Part shown: piece by piece, positions 1 to 9,194 of the stretch
How positions within the stretch are numbered: the stretch's first letter is position 1
Layout: each line of letters opens with the position of its first letter
Assembly: GCF_900573985.1 (NCBI RefSeq)
Contig: NZ_UWOK01000001.1
Coordinates: 1,488,001 to 1,552,000 of the forward strand
DNA length: 64,000 nt
Reading direction: 5' to 3'
Source of the DNA: Campylobacter showae
Lineage (GTDB): Bacteria > Campylobacterota > Campylobacteria > Campylobacterales > Campylobacteraceae
Translations under genes and position numbers: made by a program
Notes under the pieces: generated by a model
What the model saw: only the letters and a program-made list of their open reading frames with translations
What the model was told of the DNA's origin: nothing
Database searches by the model: none

Positions 1-949
<949 letters not shown>

Positions 950-1345
950 TTGGCTTTCCTTTCTTGTCGTTTTTTGAATTTTACTCTTTTTTGCTTGCTG
1001 ATGCTTGAAATTTGTTTTTTTAGGGTACTATCTTTCTTTGCGTACCGTCTTTAAATTTGCCCTTTTTGCTATTAAATTTTTAGCTTGCTCTACCTTATTT
1101 AATATATTTTAGTGCTCGGTAGTCAGGCACGCTTATTTTTAATTAAACTTGTTACATAAGATAACATAAAGATTTTTTATAGATGGTTAAATGTGGCAAA
1201 TTTGGTGCAGAAATTTGAAATTTTATGGCCTTATGGCAAAATTTGATGCAGCGGGGGATGCAAAAATGTAAAATTTTTGCAACAATGTCAAAATTTATGA
1301 AAGATTTAAGAAACCTTTGGCTATACTTCACATTTCTTTTAAAGT
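950..1345. other. AT-rich spacer between biotin carboxylase and tRNA-Arg
   Basis: No convincing gene is present. A possible reading frame on the minus strand (1152-1388) runs into the tRNA and has no family features. Two near-identical phrases occur around 1196-1210 and 1233-1249, of the form GGCAAA(A)TTTGRTGCAG. The right end carries the promoter of the tRNA. Confidence 0.5.
1322..1327 (+). promoter_or_regulatory. -10 element for tRNA-Arg
   Basis: TATACT lies 19 bases before the first base of the tRNA, the expected place for a sigma-70 -10 box with a short leader. No clear -35 is seen, which is usual in Campylobacter. Confidence 0.5.
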
Positions 1346-1422
1346 GCGCTCGTAGCTCAGCTGGATAGAGCATTTGATTGCGGTTCAAAAGGTCAGGGAT
1401 TCGAATTCCTTCGAGCGCACCA
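1346..1422 (+). tRNA. tRNA-Arg (anticodon GCG)
   Basis: The full cloverleaf can be folded by eye. Acceptor GCGCTCG (1346-1352) pairs with CGAGCGC (1412-1418). The D arm is GCTC/GAGC. Anticodon stem TTTGA/TCAAA encloses loop TTGCGGT, giving anticodon GCG at 1380-1382. The T stem AGGGA/TCCTT (one G-T pair) encloses TTCGAAT. Discriminator A and an encoded CCA end the gene. GCG would read CGC and CGU arginine codons. Many bacteria use ACG, deaminated to ICG, for this box. Confidence 0.93.
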
Positions 1423-1932
1423 TTTATTCATTTCTTTCAGCCCTCATTTTCTTTTTATAAATCACGTTTTATAGATGTTTGTATTATATTTTTTGACCTT
1501 ATTTTCTTTTTTATTCTAAGACTTTTGCAGATAAATTATTTAGATATAAAGACCTTTGGACATAAAATTTCAATATCTAAATTTTTTATCCCTGGTAAAA
1601 AACACAGAAATCGCTCAATTTTAATGCTTATAAAAATAAGGCAAAAGGTAAAATGCAGACTATTTTTACCATTATGTATTGAAAACTGTAATTTTCAAAT
1701 AAATATTTATATCTCTTTTGTGTCGCCTTAATATTTTCAGCAAATGCCGAAAACACGGCACTTCCTAACGTTTTACATTTTGCATTAAAATAATTTATCC
1801 GTTAAATTTCATGCTAAATTTAACGGATAATTTTTATGCTTATTTTGCTAAATATTTTGCTTGTTATCGTATGTTTTTTGAGGTAATTAAGTTGAAGAAA
1901 AATGCAAGAATAAAATAGAGCTTTTAATAGCC
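1423..1932. other. AT-rich spacer downstream of tRNA-Arg
   Basis: About 500 bases without a credible gene. An open frame that starts inside the tRNA (1378-1731) has no recognisable features and no ribosome binding site. The one clear element is the perfect 15 bp inverted repeat at 1795-1830. Confidence 0.5.
1795..1836. terminator. Perfect 15-bp hairpin with T-run, probable bidirectional terminator
   Basis: TTATCCGTTAAATTT (1795-1809) is exactly complementary to AAATTTAACGGATAA (1816-1830), with a 6-base loop. The plus strand continues with TTTTTAT. It could end the tRNA-Arg transcript from the left and the sixA transcript from the right. The sixA stop is about 100 bases away. Confidence 0.65.
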
Positions 1933-2421
1933 CTACTTTTTATGTTTTTTAGGGTAATCGAAAAATAGAGCCTTTGCGCCGTGCTCTTTTAGCTCCTTGA
2001 AGCTGCCGTCAAATTCGACGCAAAAGATGCCACATGTGGGTATATTCCCGATCGCAGCATCGCTTAAAAGCTCGCAAATTTCAGTTATAGCGTCGTTGTG
2101 GGCTATGACAAATACGCTTTGAAATTTGTCGTCAAACTCTCTTATGAAAGTCAAAATCTCATGTGTCTGCGCACCGTATAGCTCGTCTTTAATTTTGATT
2201 TTTTTCTTAAATTTGATCGCTTCGGCTAGCTTTTGAGCTGTTTTAGCGCAGCGTTTGGCAGAGCTTGAAAATATCGCATCTGCCCTCACCTCGTGCTTTT
2301 TTAGCCGTTCGCACATTAGCGCCAGATCCTTTTTGCCTCGCTCGCTTAGATCGCGCTCAAAGTCGCTACCATCACCCTCATCTATGGCTTTTGCGTGCCT
2401 GATAAAGTAGATTTTTTTCAT
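1933..2421 (-). CDS. sixA: SixA-like phosphohistidine phosphatase
   Basis: A 162-residue protein of the histidine phosphatase (phosphoglycerate mutase-like) superfamily. The start MKKIYFIRHAKA carries the RH phosphate-binding motif, with the catalytic histidine at residue 9. A second conserved histidine falls in VFVIAHNDAITE, as in SixA. The length matches short SixA-type enzymes, which remove phosphate from phosphohistidine proteins. It is the last gene of a tight minus-strand set with the ferritin-like and rhomboid genes: its ATG follows the upstream stop by one base. The cellular substrate cannot be read from the sequence. Confidence 0.82.
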   Translation of the reverse strand: MKKIYFIRHAKAIDEGDGSDFERDLSERGKKDLALMCERLKKHEVRADAIFSSSAKRCAKTAQKLAEAIKFKKKIKIKDELYGAQTHEILTFIREFDDKFQSVFVIAHNDAITEICELLSDAAIGNIPTCGIFCVEFDGSFKELKEHGAKALFFDYPKKHKK

Positions 2422-2422
2422 T

Positions 2423-3262
2423 TTATTTCGCCTTTCCGGCTTTCGCTATATTTTTTATGTGCTCGATTTCCGCCTCGCTAAAGCCCGATTTTAGGCGCGC
2501 GCTCACGTTTAGTTCGCGAGACTGCAAAAAGGCTTTAGGGTAGATTTTTTGCACGATTTGCGCGTATATTTCGGGGCTTACGCCCTCTTTTTCACAGGCA
2601 AATTTAAACCAACGATTGCCCTTTGAGACGTGCGAGATCTCCTCGTCTAAGATGACTTGCAAAATTTCGCAAAGTTGCGCCTTGTCTTCATCTTTTTCGC
2701 GCTCGGTTTCCAGCTTTTTTAGCATAAAAGCGTTTGCGTCAAGGCCGTTTGCCTCCATGTATCTAGGCAGTACCGCCATGCGCTCAAGCAGCGACGCGGA
2801 GGTGTTTTGCAAAGCGATAAAAAGCCCGTCGTGCACGGTAAAATCGCTGTATTTCACGTCAAATTTAGCCATGTGATTCTCGATCATCTTAAAGTGCCTG
2901 ATCTCATCCTCGGCGACCTCTAGCCAGTCGTCATAGTAGGCTTTTGGCAGCGCACGAAATCGATACGCCGCATCTAGCGCGATATCTACGGCGCTGTATT
3001 CGATATGCGCGATCGAGTGAAGGAAGGCTTTTTGTTTGTCGGCTTGTTTTTTGCCGCCGATTTCTCTCATGGCTACGACTTCGCAAAATGCAGCGTAGCT
3101 CGGGCGTTCAAGTGGCTTTATCTCGTCAAATTTACCGCCCTCTTTTATCTGTGCGTCAAATTTACCGGCCTTATACTCGGCGTAAAATCGTTTAAATTTG
3201 TCAAATTTAAGCTCCTTGTCGCCGCACTCTAAAATCTCCCAAATTTGATCGAAAAATCTCAT
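2423..3262 (-). CDS. DUF455 family ferritin-like protein
   Basis: A 279-residue soluble protein resembling the DUF455 family, a group with a ferritin-like four-helix fold. Likely metal ligands are visible as acidic and histidine pairs: HIEYSAVD near residue 97, EDEIRHFK near 128 and LDEEISHV near 218. This E..H, E..H pattern is typical of di-iron ferritin-like domains. Its ATG overlaps the rhomboid stop by 4 bases and sixA follows directly, so the three are probably co-transcribed. The reaction is unknown. A role in iron or oxygen chemistry is only an inference from the fold. Confidence 0.75.
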   Translation of the reverse strand: MRFFDQIWEILECGDKELKFDKFKRFYAEYKAGKFDAQIKEGGKFDEIKPLERPSYAAFCEVVAMREIGGKKQADKQKAFLHSIAHIEYSAVDIALDAAYRFRALPKAYYDDWLEVAEDEIRHFKMIENHMAKFDVKYSDFTVHDGLFIALQNTSASLLERMAVLPRYMEANGLDANAFMLKKLETEREKDEDKAQLCEILQVILDEEISHVSKGNRWFKFACEKEGVSPEIYAQIVQKIYPKAFLQSRELNVSARLKSGFSEAEIEHIKNIAKAGKAK

Positions 3263-3792
3263 TTTATCACCTTAAATTTTACCCCGAAATACCCTAGCGC
3301 AAAGCCGATGATATGCGCATACCAGGCTACGTTTACGCCCATAGCTACGGGCGCGAAGCTCATTAGCAAGATAGCGATTATTAGCCCCTTTCGGCTACTG
3401 GCGTCCAAAAATGCCAAAACGCCCAGTAACAGACTGATTGCGCCGCTAGCTCCGACTAAATTTATAAAAATTCCGTTAGTTTTAAACATAACATAAATAT
3501 AAATAAAACTAAGCAGCGAAGTCAAAACGCCTCCGACGCAGTAAACGACGGTGAATTTTTCGCTGCCGTAGTACCGCTCTAGAAGCGATCCGAACTGATA
3601 CAAAACAGCCATATTCATCAGCAGATGGGCTAAATTTGCATGCATAAACATCGAAGTCGCCGGCTGCCAGACGTAAAGTCCGTCCGTGAAAAACATATTT
3701 AGCCCAAGCGTCGCGTTACTGCCGCAAATGCCGCAGTAAACGGCAAAATATACTAGACAATTTAACGCGATGAGCGATATCGTAGCTTTCAA
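3259..3792 (-). CDS. Rhomboid family intramembrane serine protease
   Basis: A 177-residue polytopic membrane protein with the features of a compact rhomboid protease. HANLAHLLMN in the second helix supplies the conserved H and N. GASGA holds the probable catalytic serine (about residue 116), and WYAHIIGF holds the catalytic histidine (about residue 160) in the last helix. About six hydrophobic segments fit the bacterial core fold, with no extra cytoplasmic domain. It would cleave membrane proteins within the bilayer; the substrate is unknown. It heads the rhomboid-DUF455-sixA cluster and overlaps the next gene by 4 bases. Confidence 0.85.
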   Translation of the reverse strand: MKATISLIALNCLVYFAVYCGICGSNATLGLNMFFTDGLYVWQPATSMFMHANLAHLLMNMAVLYQFGSLLERYYGSEKFTVVYCVGGVLTSLLSFIYIYVMFKTNGIFINLVGASGAISLLLGVLAFLDASSRKGLIIAILLMSFAPVAMGVNVAWYAHIIGFALGYFGVKFKVIK

Positions 3793-3844
3793 AAACGGCT
3801 CCTTTTTAAAGGCTTTATCATATAAAATTTAGACATAAATTTAG

Positions 3845-4504
3845 CTAAAAATTAACCTTGCCAAAGCCGGCAAATCTGTTTGACGTTAGGCAAGTAGCGT
3901 CGCCGCCTTTACACGCTACGATGTAGGAGTTTACCTCTTTGCCGCCTATTTTGTGGCTGTTTTTTTGAAATAGATTTATAAATCCGCTTTTGTTTTTGCC
4001 TCTGGTATTATGCATAAATCTTATAGTTCCGTCGTCTTCTATACGGTCTATGATGCCAAGGTGGGTTATGATTTGTTTGTTTTTGCCTTTGGTTTGGCTC
4101 GTGGTGTTGTTAAAAAACACCAAATCTCCTAGCTTTGGGCTTGTTTGCGAGATCAAATTTCGCTTTTTGTAAAGATTATAAATGGCTTGAGATTTCGATC
4201 CGTTTTCGCCGTAAAATTTGAGTAAATTCGTCTCTGAAAAGTAAACGTTATTTATGTTTTTATTTACGAGAGAGACGAAGCCCGAGCAGTCTCCGCCGTC
4301 TTTTTTGCCCAAAAAACCTTGCATAAAATTTGAAAGCGCTATGCCGCCTAGATCATTAAATACGTCTTGCTGCGAGTTTAAAAATCTCGCGTTTAAAATC
4401 TGTCCGCTTTGATCGGTCGGGTAAATTTTGGGCGTATTGTTCGCGCAACCGCTAAAAATCAAAGCCGCAATCGGCGCAAGCGGCAAAAAAATGGTAAATT
4501 TCAT
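3845..4504 (-). CDS. NlpC/P60 family lipoprotein, probable peptidoglycan hydrolase
   Basis: A 219-residue exported protein. The signal peptide ends in IFSGC, a lipobox with the lipidated cysteine at residue 20. An NlpC/P60 cysteine peptidase domain follows: DCSGFV (catalytic C about 73), GDLVFF, THLGII (H about 148) and FMHN (H about 165). Such enzymes cut bonds in peptide stems of the cell wall. The DCSGF segment follows a long region (residues 21-70) without known motifs. It is probably transcribed alone or leads the rhomboid cluster, 52 bases away. Confidence 0.83.
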   Translation of the reverse strand: MKFTIFLPLAPIAALIFSGCANNTPKIYPTDQSGQILNARFLNSQQDVFNDLGGIALSNFMQGFLGKKDGGDCSGFVSLVNKNINNVYFSETNLLKFYGENGSKSQAIYNLYKKRNLISQTSPKLGDLVFFNNTTSQTKGKNKQIITHLGIIDRIEDDGTIRFMHNTRGKNKSGFINLFQKNSHKIGGKEVNSYIVACKGGDATCLTSNRFAGFGKVNF

Positions 4505-4741
4505 TTAAATCATCCTATTTTATATTTAAATTTCAAGGCGAAGTATCTTGTGATAAATTTAAATGTTTCGACGAAATTTTCGACCGAAGATAGAACATAA
4601 TAGTTCATCGAGGGAGAAAATTTCTAGATCATTTAAATTTACCCAAGAGACAAGCCGTAGAGACGAACTGCCTAAAAGCAAAATTATATAAATAAATCGG
4701 TAAATATCGGCATAAATTTAAATTTATAAGCTAAATTTCAC

Positions 4742-4747
4742 TATACT
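4742..4747 (+). promoter_or_regulatory. -10 element for murA
   Basis: TATACT lies 25 bases before the murA ATG in an AT-rich leader, with AAGGATT as ribosome binding site. No obvious -35. Confidence 0.5.
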
Positions 4748-4771
4748 TTGGATTTTATTTAAGGATTTAAG

Positions 4772-6040
4772 ATGATGCATTATTTAGAAATCGAAGGAAA
4801 CGCGAAACTAGGCGGCGAGGTTGCCATAAGCGGTGCAAAAAACGCCGCCCTGCCCCTCATAGCCGCGGCTCTAATCATAAAAAACGACGTGACGCTAAAA
4901 AACATGCCAAACGTCGCGGATATAAAAACATTGGCGACGCTGCTGGTAAATTTGGGCGCAAAGTGCGAATTTACGGACGATCACACGCTAAAAATCAACT
5001 CAAACTACATCAGCTCCACGAAGGCCAACTACGACATCGTGCGTAAAATGCGCGCCTCTATACTCGTGCTTGGTCCGCTGCTGGCTAGGTTTGGCCACTG
5101 CGAGGTGAGCCTGCCCGGCGGCTGCGCGATCGGACAAAGGCCGATCGATCTACACCTAAGCGCGCTTGAAAAAATGGGCGCAAACATCGAGATAAAGCAA
5201 GGCTATGTCGTAGCCACGGCGCCCGACGGGTTAAAGGGCGCGCAGATCGTGTTTGATAAGATCACGGTAACGGGCAGCGAAAACATCATCATGTCCGCCG
5301 CGCTCGCTCACGGTACGACGCATCTAATCAACGTCGCCAAAGAGCCCGAAGTGGTGCAGCTTTGCGAGGTTTTAGCCGCAGGCGGCGTGAAGATCGAGGG
5401 TATCGGCACGGACGAGCTGGTGATCGAGGGCACGGATAGGCGTATGCTGGACGTCGGCGAGATAACGGTTATCCCCGATAGGATCGAGGCTGGGACGTAT
5501 CTTTGCGCCGGAGCGATCACGAACTCGCAAGTAACTATCGCGAACGCCAATGCCGCGCATCTTAGGGCCGTGCTTACTAAATTTAACCAAATGGGCTTTG
5601 AAACCGTCGTGGACGGCGACAAAATCACGATAATGCCGGCTAAAAACGTAAATCCCGTCGAGATCGTGACGACTGAGTTCCCGGGATTTCCGACCGATAT
5701 GCAGGCGCAGTTTATGGCGCTCTCGCTCGTGGCAAACGGCGTTAGCACGATCGACGAGAGGCTTTTTGAGAACCGTTTTATGCACGTTAGCGAGCTCACG
5801 CGTATGGGTGCGGACATCCGCCTAAACGGCCACATCGCGACGATCTACGGCGGAGGCGAGATAAACGCCGCAGACGTGATGGCTACCGATCTGCGCGCAA
5901 GCTCTGCTCTAGTACTAGCCGCCCTTGCCGCAAACGGAACTAGCCGCGTGCATAGAATTTATCATCTAGATAGAGGCTACGAGGGGCTAGAGCGCAAACT
6001 AGCGGCTCTGGGCGCAAAAATACGCAGGCTGGAGGAGTAA
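4772..6040 (+). CDS. murA: UDP-N-acetylglucosamine 1-carboxyvinyltransferase
   Basis: MurA transfers enolpyruvate from PEP to UDP-GlcNAc, the first committed step of peptidoglycan synthesis in the cytoplasm. The 422-residue length is normal. The start [26 protein letters not shown] is typical, with K in SGAKNA. The active-site loop [15 protein letters not shown] carries the PEP-binding cysteine (about residue 118), the residue alkylated by fosfomycin in the family. FPTDMQAQ and [10 protein letters not shown] near the C-terminus are also conserved. Two ATG codons lie in tandem at 4772 and 4775; either could be used. moeA begins one base after the stop. Confidence 0.97.
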   Translation: MMHYLEIEGNAKLGGEVAISGAKNAALPLIAAALIIKNDVTLKNMPNVADIKTLATLLVNLGAKCEFTDDHTLKINSNYISSTKANYDIVRKMRASILVLGPLLARFGHCEVSLPGGCAIGQRPIDLHLSALEKMGANIEIKQGYVVATAPDGLKGAQIVFDKITVTGSENIIMSAALAHGTTHLINVAKEPEVVQLCEVLAAGGVKIEGIGTDELVIEGTDRRMLDVGEITVIPDRIEAGTYLCAGAITNSQVTIANANAAHLRAVLTKFNQMGFETVVDGDKITIMPAKNVNPVEIVTTEFPGFPTDMQAQFMALSLVANGVSTIDERLFENRFMHVSELTRMGADIRLNGHIATIYGGGEINAADVMATDLRASSALVLAALAANGTSRVHRIYHLDRGYEGLERKLAALGAKIRRLEE

Positions 6041-6041
6041 A

Positions 6042-7199
6042 ATGACGCTAGAGCTTGCTCAAAATTTAATCCTAGAAAAAGCCAAATTTGACGGCTGCGG
6101 CGAGTTTGCTAGCCTTGAGCGCGCGACGGGTAAAGTTTTAGCCCAGGACGTAGTTGCCGTTAAAAATTTGCCCTCCTTTGATAATGCCGCGATGGACGGA
6201 TACGCGCTTAAATTTGATGATTTTGATGAGCCGTTAAACGTCGCGGCAACCGTGCTAGCTGGCGACGAGGCCGATATAGCGCTAAAAAAAGGCGAATGTG
6301 TAAAGATAATGACCGGCGCAAAAATACCGACAAATGCCGACACGGTCGTGCCTTTTGAGGATGCGGTTTTGCAGGATGGCAAGCTCTCGCCGCAAAGTAA
6401 AGTCAAAAAATTTAACGCCCTAAGATACAAAGGCGAAGAGGTCAAAGCGGGCGAAATTTTGCTAAAAAAAGGCGAAATTTTAACGCCTGTAAAGGTGATG
6501 ATGCTAGCCGCTCAGGGCATTTATTGCGTCTGCGTAGAGCGCGAGCTAAAGATCGGTATATTTTCAAGCGGCGACGAAGTGGTCGAGCCGTGGCAAAATG
6601 CGAGCGAGGAGCAAATCTACAACGCAAACGGCGCAGGCATCTCATCACTGCTTCAAAGTTTCGGCTTTGCTAGCTCGTATGCTGGCATCATCAAAGACGA
6701 CCTAGAAAGCACTACTCGCGCGCTTGAGGCGGCTGAATTTGACGTCATAATAACAAGCGGCGGAGCGAGCAAGGGCGAGGCTGATTTTATGAAAACGGCG
6801 CTTTTAAATTTGGGCTTTAGCGAGCTTTTTGACGGAGTAAATATCCGACCAGGACGACCGAGCAAAGCCTTTATAAAAGGTAAAAAAATCGTTTTTATCC
6901 TGCCGGGAAATCCGATGGCGGCATTTTTGATGTGCTTTTTACTAGTCGTTCCTTTTTTAAAGGGCGCGCGACTTGAAAAATTTAACGCCGTTTTAAACCA
7001 AGACGTAAAAATAAAATCTGGACGCCAAAATATCGTGCTCGGTAGCTTTTTCGAGGGCAAATTTAGCGTGACGGATAATAATAAATTTGGCTCGGGCATG
7101 ATAACTCCGCTCATCAAAAGTAACGCCGTTTTAGTAACAAACGAGGGTCTTGACGAGCTAAAAGCGGGCGAAATCGTAAAAATTTTGAAATTTTCTTGA
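6042..7199 (+). CDS. moeA: Molybdopterin molybdotransferase
   Basis: MoeA inserts molybdate into adenylated molybdopterin, the last step of Mo cofactor synthesis. The 385-residue protein has the N-terminal MoeA domains with FDNAAMDGYAL and MTGAKIPTNADTVV, the molybdopterin-binding MogA-like domain with SGGASKGEADFM (about residue 240), LPGNPMAAF, and a C-terminal beta domain. The cofactor is needed by the TtrA-type enzyme encoded at 23958-26957. It follows murA by one base. Its TGA stop overlaps the -35 box of the downstream tRNA-Gly promoter. Confidence 0.95.
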   Translation: MTLELAQNLILEKAKFDGCGEFASLERATGKVLAQDVVAVKNLPSFDNAAMDGYALKFDDFDEPLNVAATVLAGDEADIALKKGECVKIMTGAKIPTNADTVVPFEDAVLQDGKLSPQSKVKKFNALRYKGEEVKAGEILLKKGEILTPVKVMMLAAQGIYCVCVERELKIGIFSSGDEVVEPWQNASEEQIYNANGAGISSLLQSFGFASSYAGIIKDDLESTTRALEAAEFDVIITSGGASKGEADFMKTALLNLGFSELFDGVNIRPGRPSKAFIKGKKIVFILPGNPMAAFLMCFLLVVPFLKGARLEKFNAVLNQDVKIKSGRQNIVLGSFFEGKFSVTDNNKFGSGMITPLIKSNAVLVTNEGLDELKAGEIVKILKFS

Positions 7200-7224
7200 C
7201 AAATGAAAACGTTTTTGCTAAAAT
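7196..7224 (+). promoter_or_regulatory. Consensus sigma-70 promoter for tRNA-Gly and possibly flgA
   Basis: TTGACA (7196-7201) and TAAAAT (7219-7224) are separated by exactly 17 bases. The -35 overlaps the moeA stop codon. Transcription should start near 7231, about a dozen bases before the tRNA. Confidence 0.75.
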
Positions 7225-7242
7225 TGCGACTTCTCAAACGGT

Positions 7243-7317
7243 GCGGGAATAGCTCAGGGGTAGAGCACAACCTTGCCAAGGTTGGGGTCGCGAGTTCGAA
7301 TCTCGTTTCCCGCTCCA
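7243..7317 (+). tRNA. tRNA-Gly (anticodon GCC)
   Basis: Acceptor GCGGGAA pairs with TTCCCGC. D stem GCTC/GAGC, anticodon stem CAACC/GGTTG around TTGCCAA (anticodon GCC), T stem GCGAG/CTCGT around TTCGAAT, discriminator T and an encoded CCA. It sits between moeA and flgA. The final A at 7317 is also the first base of the most likely flgA reading frame. Confidence 0.96.
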
Positions 7318-8183
7318 TTTTTTTCTTACTATTTTTTCCTATTTTTTTATTTTCGTCAGATTTAGCGCTTTGGCCGATGTATTGCGTTTCAAACAGCAAA
7401 ATAACGCTTGCGGACTTGGGTTTTGCGGGTAAAAACGACGAGATTTTAAATTTAGGCGAGAACAAAGCCGCAAAAATAAATTCGCGAGATTTAGCAGAGA
7501 TTTTAAAAAAGCGCGGCGTAGAGCTTGAGGATAAAAGCGGCGGAGAGACGATATTTGTCAAAAACTGCGACGCGTTAGCTCTCGTGCAGCGCGCCTTTTT
7601 ACAAGAGGTTACGGGCGAGTTTAAGGGGCTACAATTCGTCAAATTTCCGCTTATCGAGCCTCAAAACGAACTTCCTAAAAATTTCCACGAATACAAATTT
7701 GACAAAATTTACGTAAACAAAATCAATCCAAAAGGTAGCTTTAGAGCTAGTTTTATCACGCCAAACGGCTCGCAGCCAAGCGTATTTTTTAGATACGAGA
7801 TTAGCGCAAAAATGCCTGTTTTGCGGGCTACTAAGCCACTCGCGACGCGCCAGATGCTAGGTATAGACGACTTTGCAAAAGACTGGGTCGAGCTTGGCGA
7901 GTTTGGCCCCGATATGATGAGCGAGGCGCCAAACGCAAGGCTAGCGACAAAGCAAAACATAAAAAGCGGCGAAGTGCTACGGCTGCGGCAGTTTACGCCA
8001 TTGCCACTAATCAAAAAAGGCGAGCGCGTTAACGCCGTGCTTAGCGATGGGGCGCTCAGTATCATCGTCGAGGTCACGGCACTAGAAAACGGCAATCTAG
8101 GCGAGACCATCAAGGTCAAAAACAACGATAAAAAGGTCTTCAACGCTCAAATCGTTTCAAAAAAACAGGTGATGATAAGATGA
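7317..8183 (+). CDS. flgA: Flagellar basal body P-ring formation chaperone
   Basis: FlgA is a periplasmic chaperone for assembly of the flagellar P ring. The C-terminal half has the SAF-type domain typical of FlgA: VLRATKPLATRQML, ATKQNIKSGEVLR and KKGERVNAVLSDGALSI. The start is unclear. The hydrophobic signal-peptide core IFFLLFFPIFLFSS begins at the last base of tRNA-Gly, and no ATG, GTG or TTG exists between the tRNA and residue 21. ATT at 7317 would give 288 residues with a signal peptide. ATG at 7377 would give 268 residues without one. The frame is open back to 7203, but that would mean translating the tRNA. The stop overlaps the ubiX start by 4 bases (ATGA). Confidence 0.85.
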   Translation: MFFLLFFPIFLFSSDLALWPMYCVSNSKITLADLGFAGKNDEILNLGENKAAKINSRDLAEILKKRGVELEDKSGGETIFVKNCDALALVQRAFLQEVTGEFKGLQFVKFPLIEPQNELPKNFHEYKFDKIYVNKINPKGSFRASFITPNGSQPSVFFRYEISAKMPVLRATKPLATRQMLGIDDFAKDWVELGEFGPDMMSEAPNARLATKQNIKSGEVLRLRQFTPLPLIKKGERVNAVLSDGALSIIVEVTALENGNLGETIKVKNNDKKVFNAQIVSKKQVMIR

Positions 8184-9112
8184 AAATTTTTCTAGGCATT
8201 AGCGGCGCAAGCGGCGTAAATTTGGGACTTAAGCTTGCTAGCGAGATAGCAAAAAGAAGCGAGTTGCATCTGTGCGTGAGCAAAAACGCGATGAACGTAC
8301 TGGAAAAAGAGCTAAATTTGACGGATATTCTTTATAAAAACGACGCGGCGGCTAAATTTGACGAAAATCACGGCGACAAAAACATTGCGGACCTAAATTT
8401 TCAAATTTCGGCGCAAAATAGAGAAAACGACTCGCAGGCGTGCCGAAACAAAGACGAAAAAAGCGTAAATTTTAGCTCCGCTCAAGGCGAGCTAGATTTT
8501 GTAGGCGGAGACGAAAGATCGCAAAATCAAAACGATAAAATTGCTGATAGCGCGCAAGATTTGGGCGATAATGTTTTAAAATTTGACGCTTTGGATAGCT
8601 GCGCTCTTGACGACGCAAACGGTCAAATTTGCAAATTTGAGGGCGGTAAATTTCAAAACAAAAGCAAATTTGATAAAAACAGCGCTCAAAAAGATGAGAT
8701 TTATCAAATTTGGCAAGATTTGCAAAAATGTGCCGTTATCCACGACGACTCCGATCTCGCCGCGGCTCCGAGTTCGGGATCGTTTGGCATAGATGCTATT
8801 ATCGTTGCGCCCTGCTCTATCAACACGTTAGCTAAAATCCACGCGGGCTTTGCCGACACGCTGATAACTCGCGCCGCCGCAGTCGCGCTAAAAGAGCGAA
8901 AGAGGCTAGTTTTGGGCGTTAGAGAGATGCCATTTTCTACGCTGGCGCTCGAGCACGCGGCCAAGCTTTCCGCTCTTGGCGCCGTTATTGCGCCGCCGGT
9001 TTTGGGATATTATTCGGCTCAAAATAGCCTTGAGGATATGGAAAATTTTATCATCGGCAAGTGGCTTGATCTGCTCGGACTCGAGCATCAAATTTACAAA
9101 AGATGGAGCTAA
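8180..9112 (+). CDS. ubiX: UbiX-like flavin prenyltransferase with large hydrophilic insertion
   Basis: UbiX prenylates FMN to make the cofactor of UbiD-type decarboxylases. N-terminal FLGISGASGVNLGLKLA and the C-terminal half IHDDSDLAAAPSSGSFGIDAIIVAPCSINTLAKI, LITRAAAVALKERKRLVLG and REMPFS are clear family signatures. The usual length is about 190 residues; this protein has 310. The extra residues lie between about 53 and 180. They are rich in D, N, Q, K and S with short recurring pieces such as KFD and QNQND. The insertion falls between the second strand/helix unit and the DDSD segment, so it probably loops out of the core. It is co-transcribed with flgA. Confidence 0.88.
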   Translation: MKIFLGISGASGVNLGLKLASEIAKRSELHLCVSKNAMNVLEKELNLTDILYKNDAAAKFDENHGDKNIADLNFQISAQNRENDSQACRNKDEKSVNFSSAQGELDFVGGDERSQNQNDKIADSAQDLGDNVLKFDALDSCALDDANGQICKFEGGKFQNKSKFDKNSAQKDEIYQIWQDLQKCAVIHDDSDLAAAPSSGSFGIDAIIVAPCSINTLAKIHAGFADTLITRAAAVALKERKRLVLGVREMPFSTLALEHAAKLSALGAVIAPPVLGYYSAQNSLEDMENFIIGKWLDLLGLEHQIYKRWS

Positions 9113-9194
9113 AAACAGCTGCGCCATTCGCAAGATAAAGTCCTGTTTTAGGCATAAAATAGTAAAATCATCCTTTAAAATTTAAAGGCAAAAA

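Noticed and set aside
1152..1731. Two open frames overlapping tRNA-Arg on opposite strands
   Set aside because: Both run through the tRNA, lack ribosome sites, and their composition is that of AT-rich spacer.
5308..5835. Long antisense frames inside murA
   Set aside because: murA is complete and typical; the antisense frames have no start signals or recognisable motifs.
7203..7316. An ATG at 7203 as the start of flgA
   Set aside because: It would require translating the promoter and the whole tRNA, and would bury the signal peptide at residue 39.
6653..7642. A 329-codon open frame on the minus strand across moeA, tRNA-Gly and flgA
   Set aside because: It overlaps three well-supported genes, crosses a tRNA, and its translation has no family features and is rich in S, F and P as antisense frames are.
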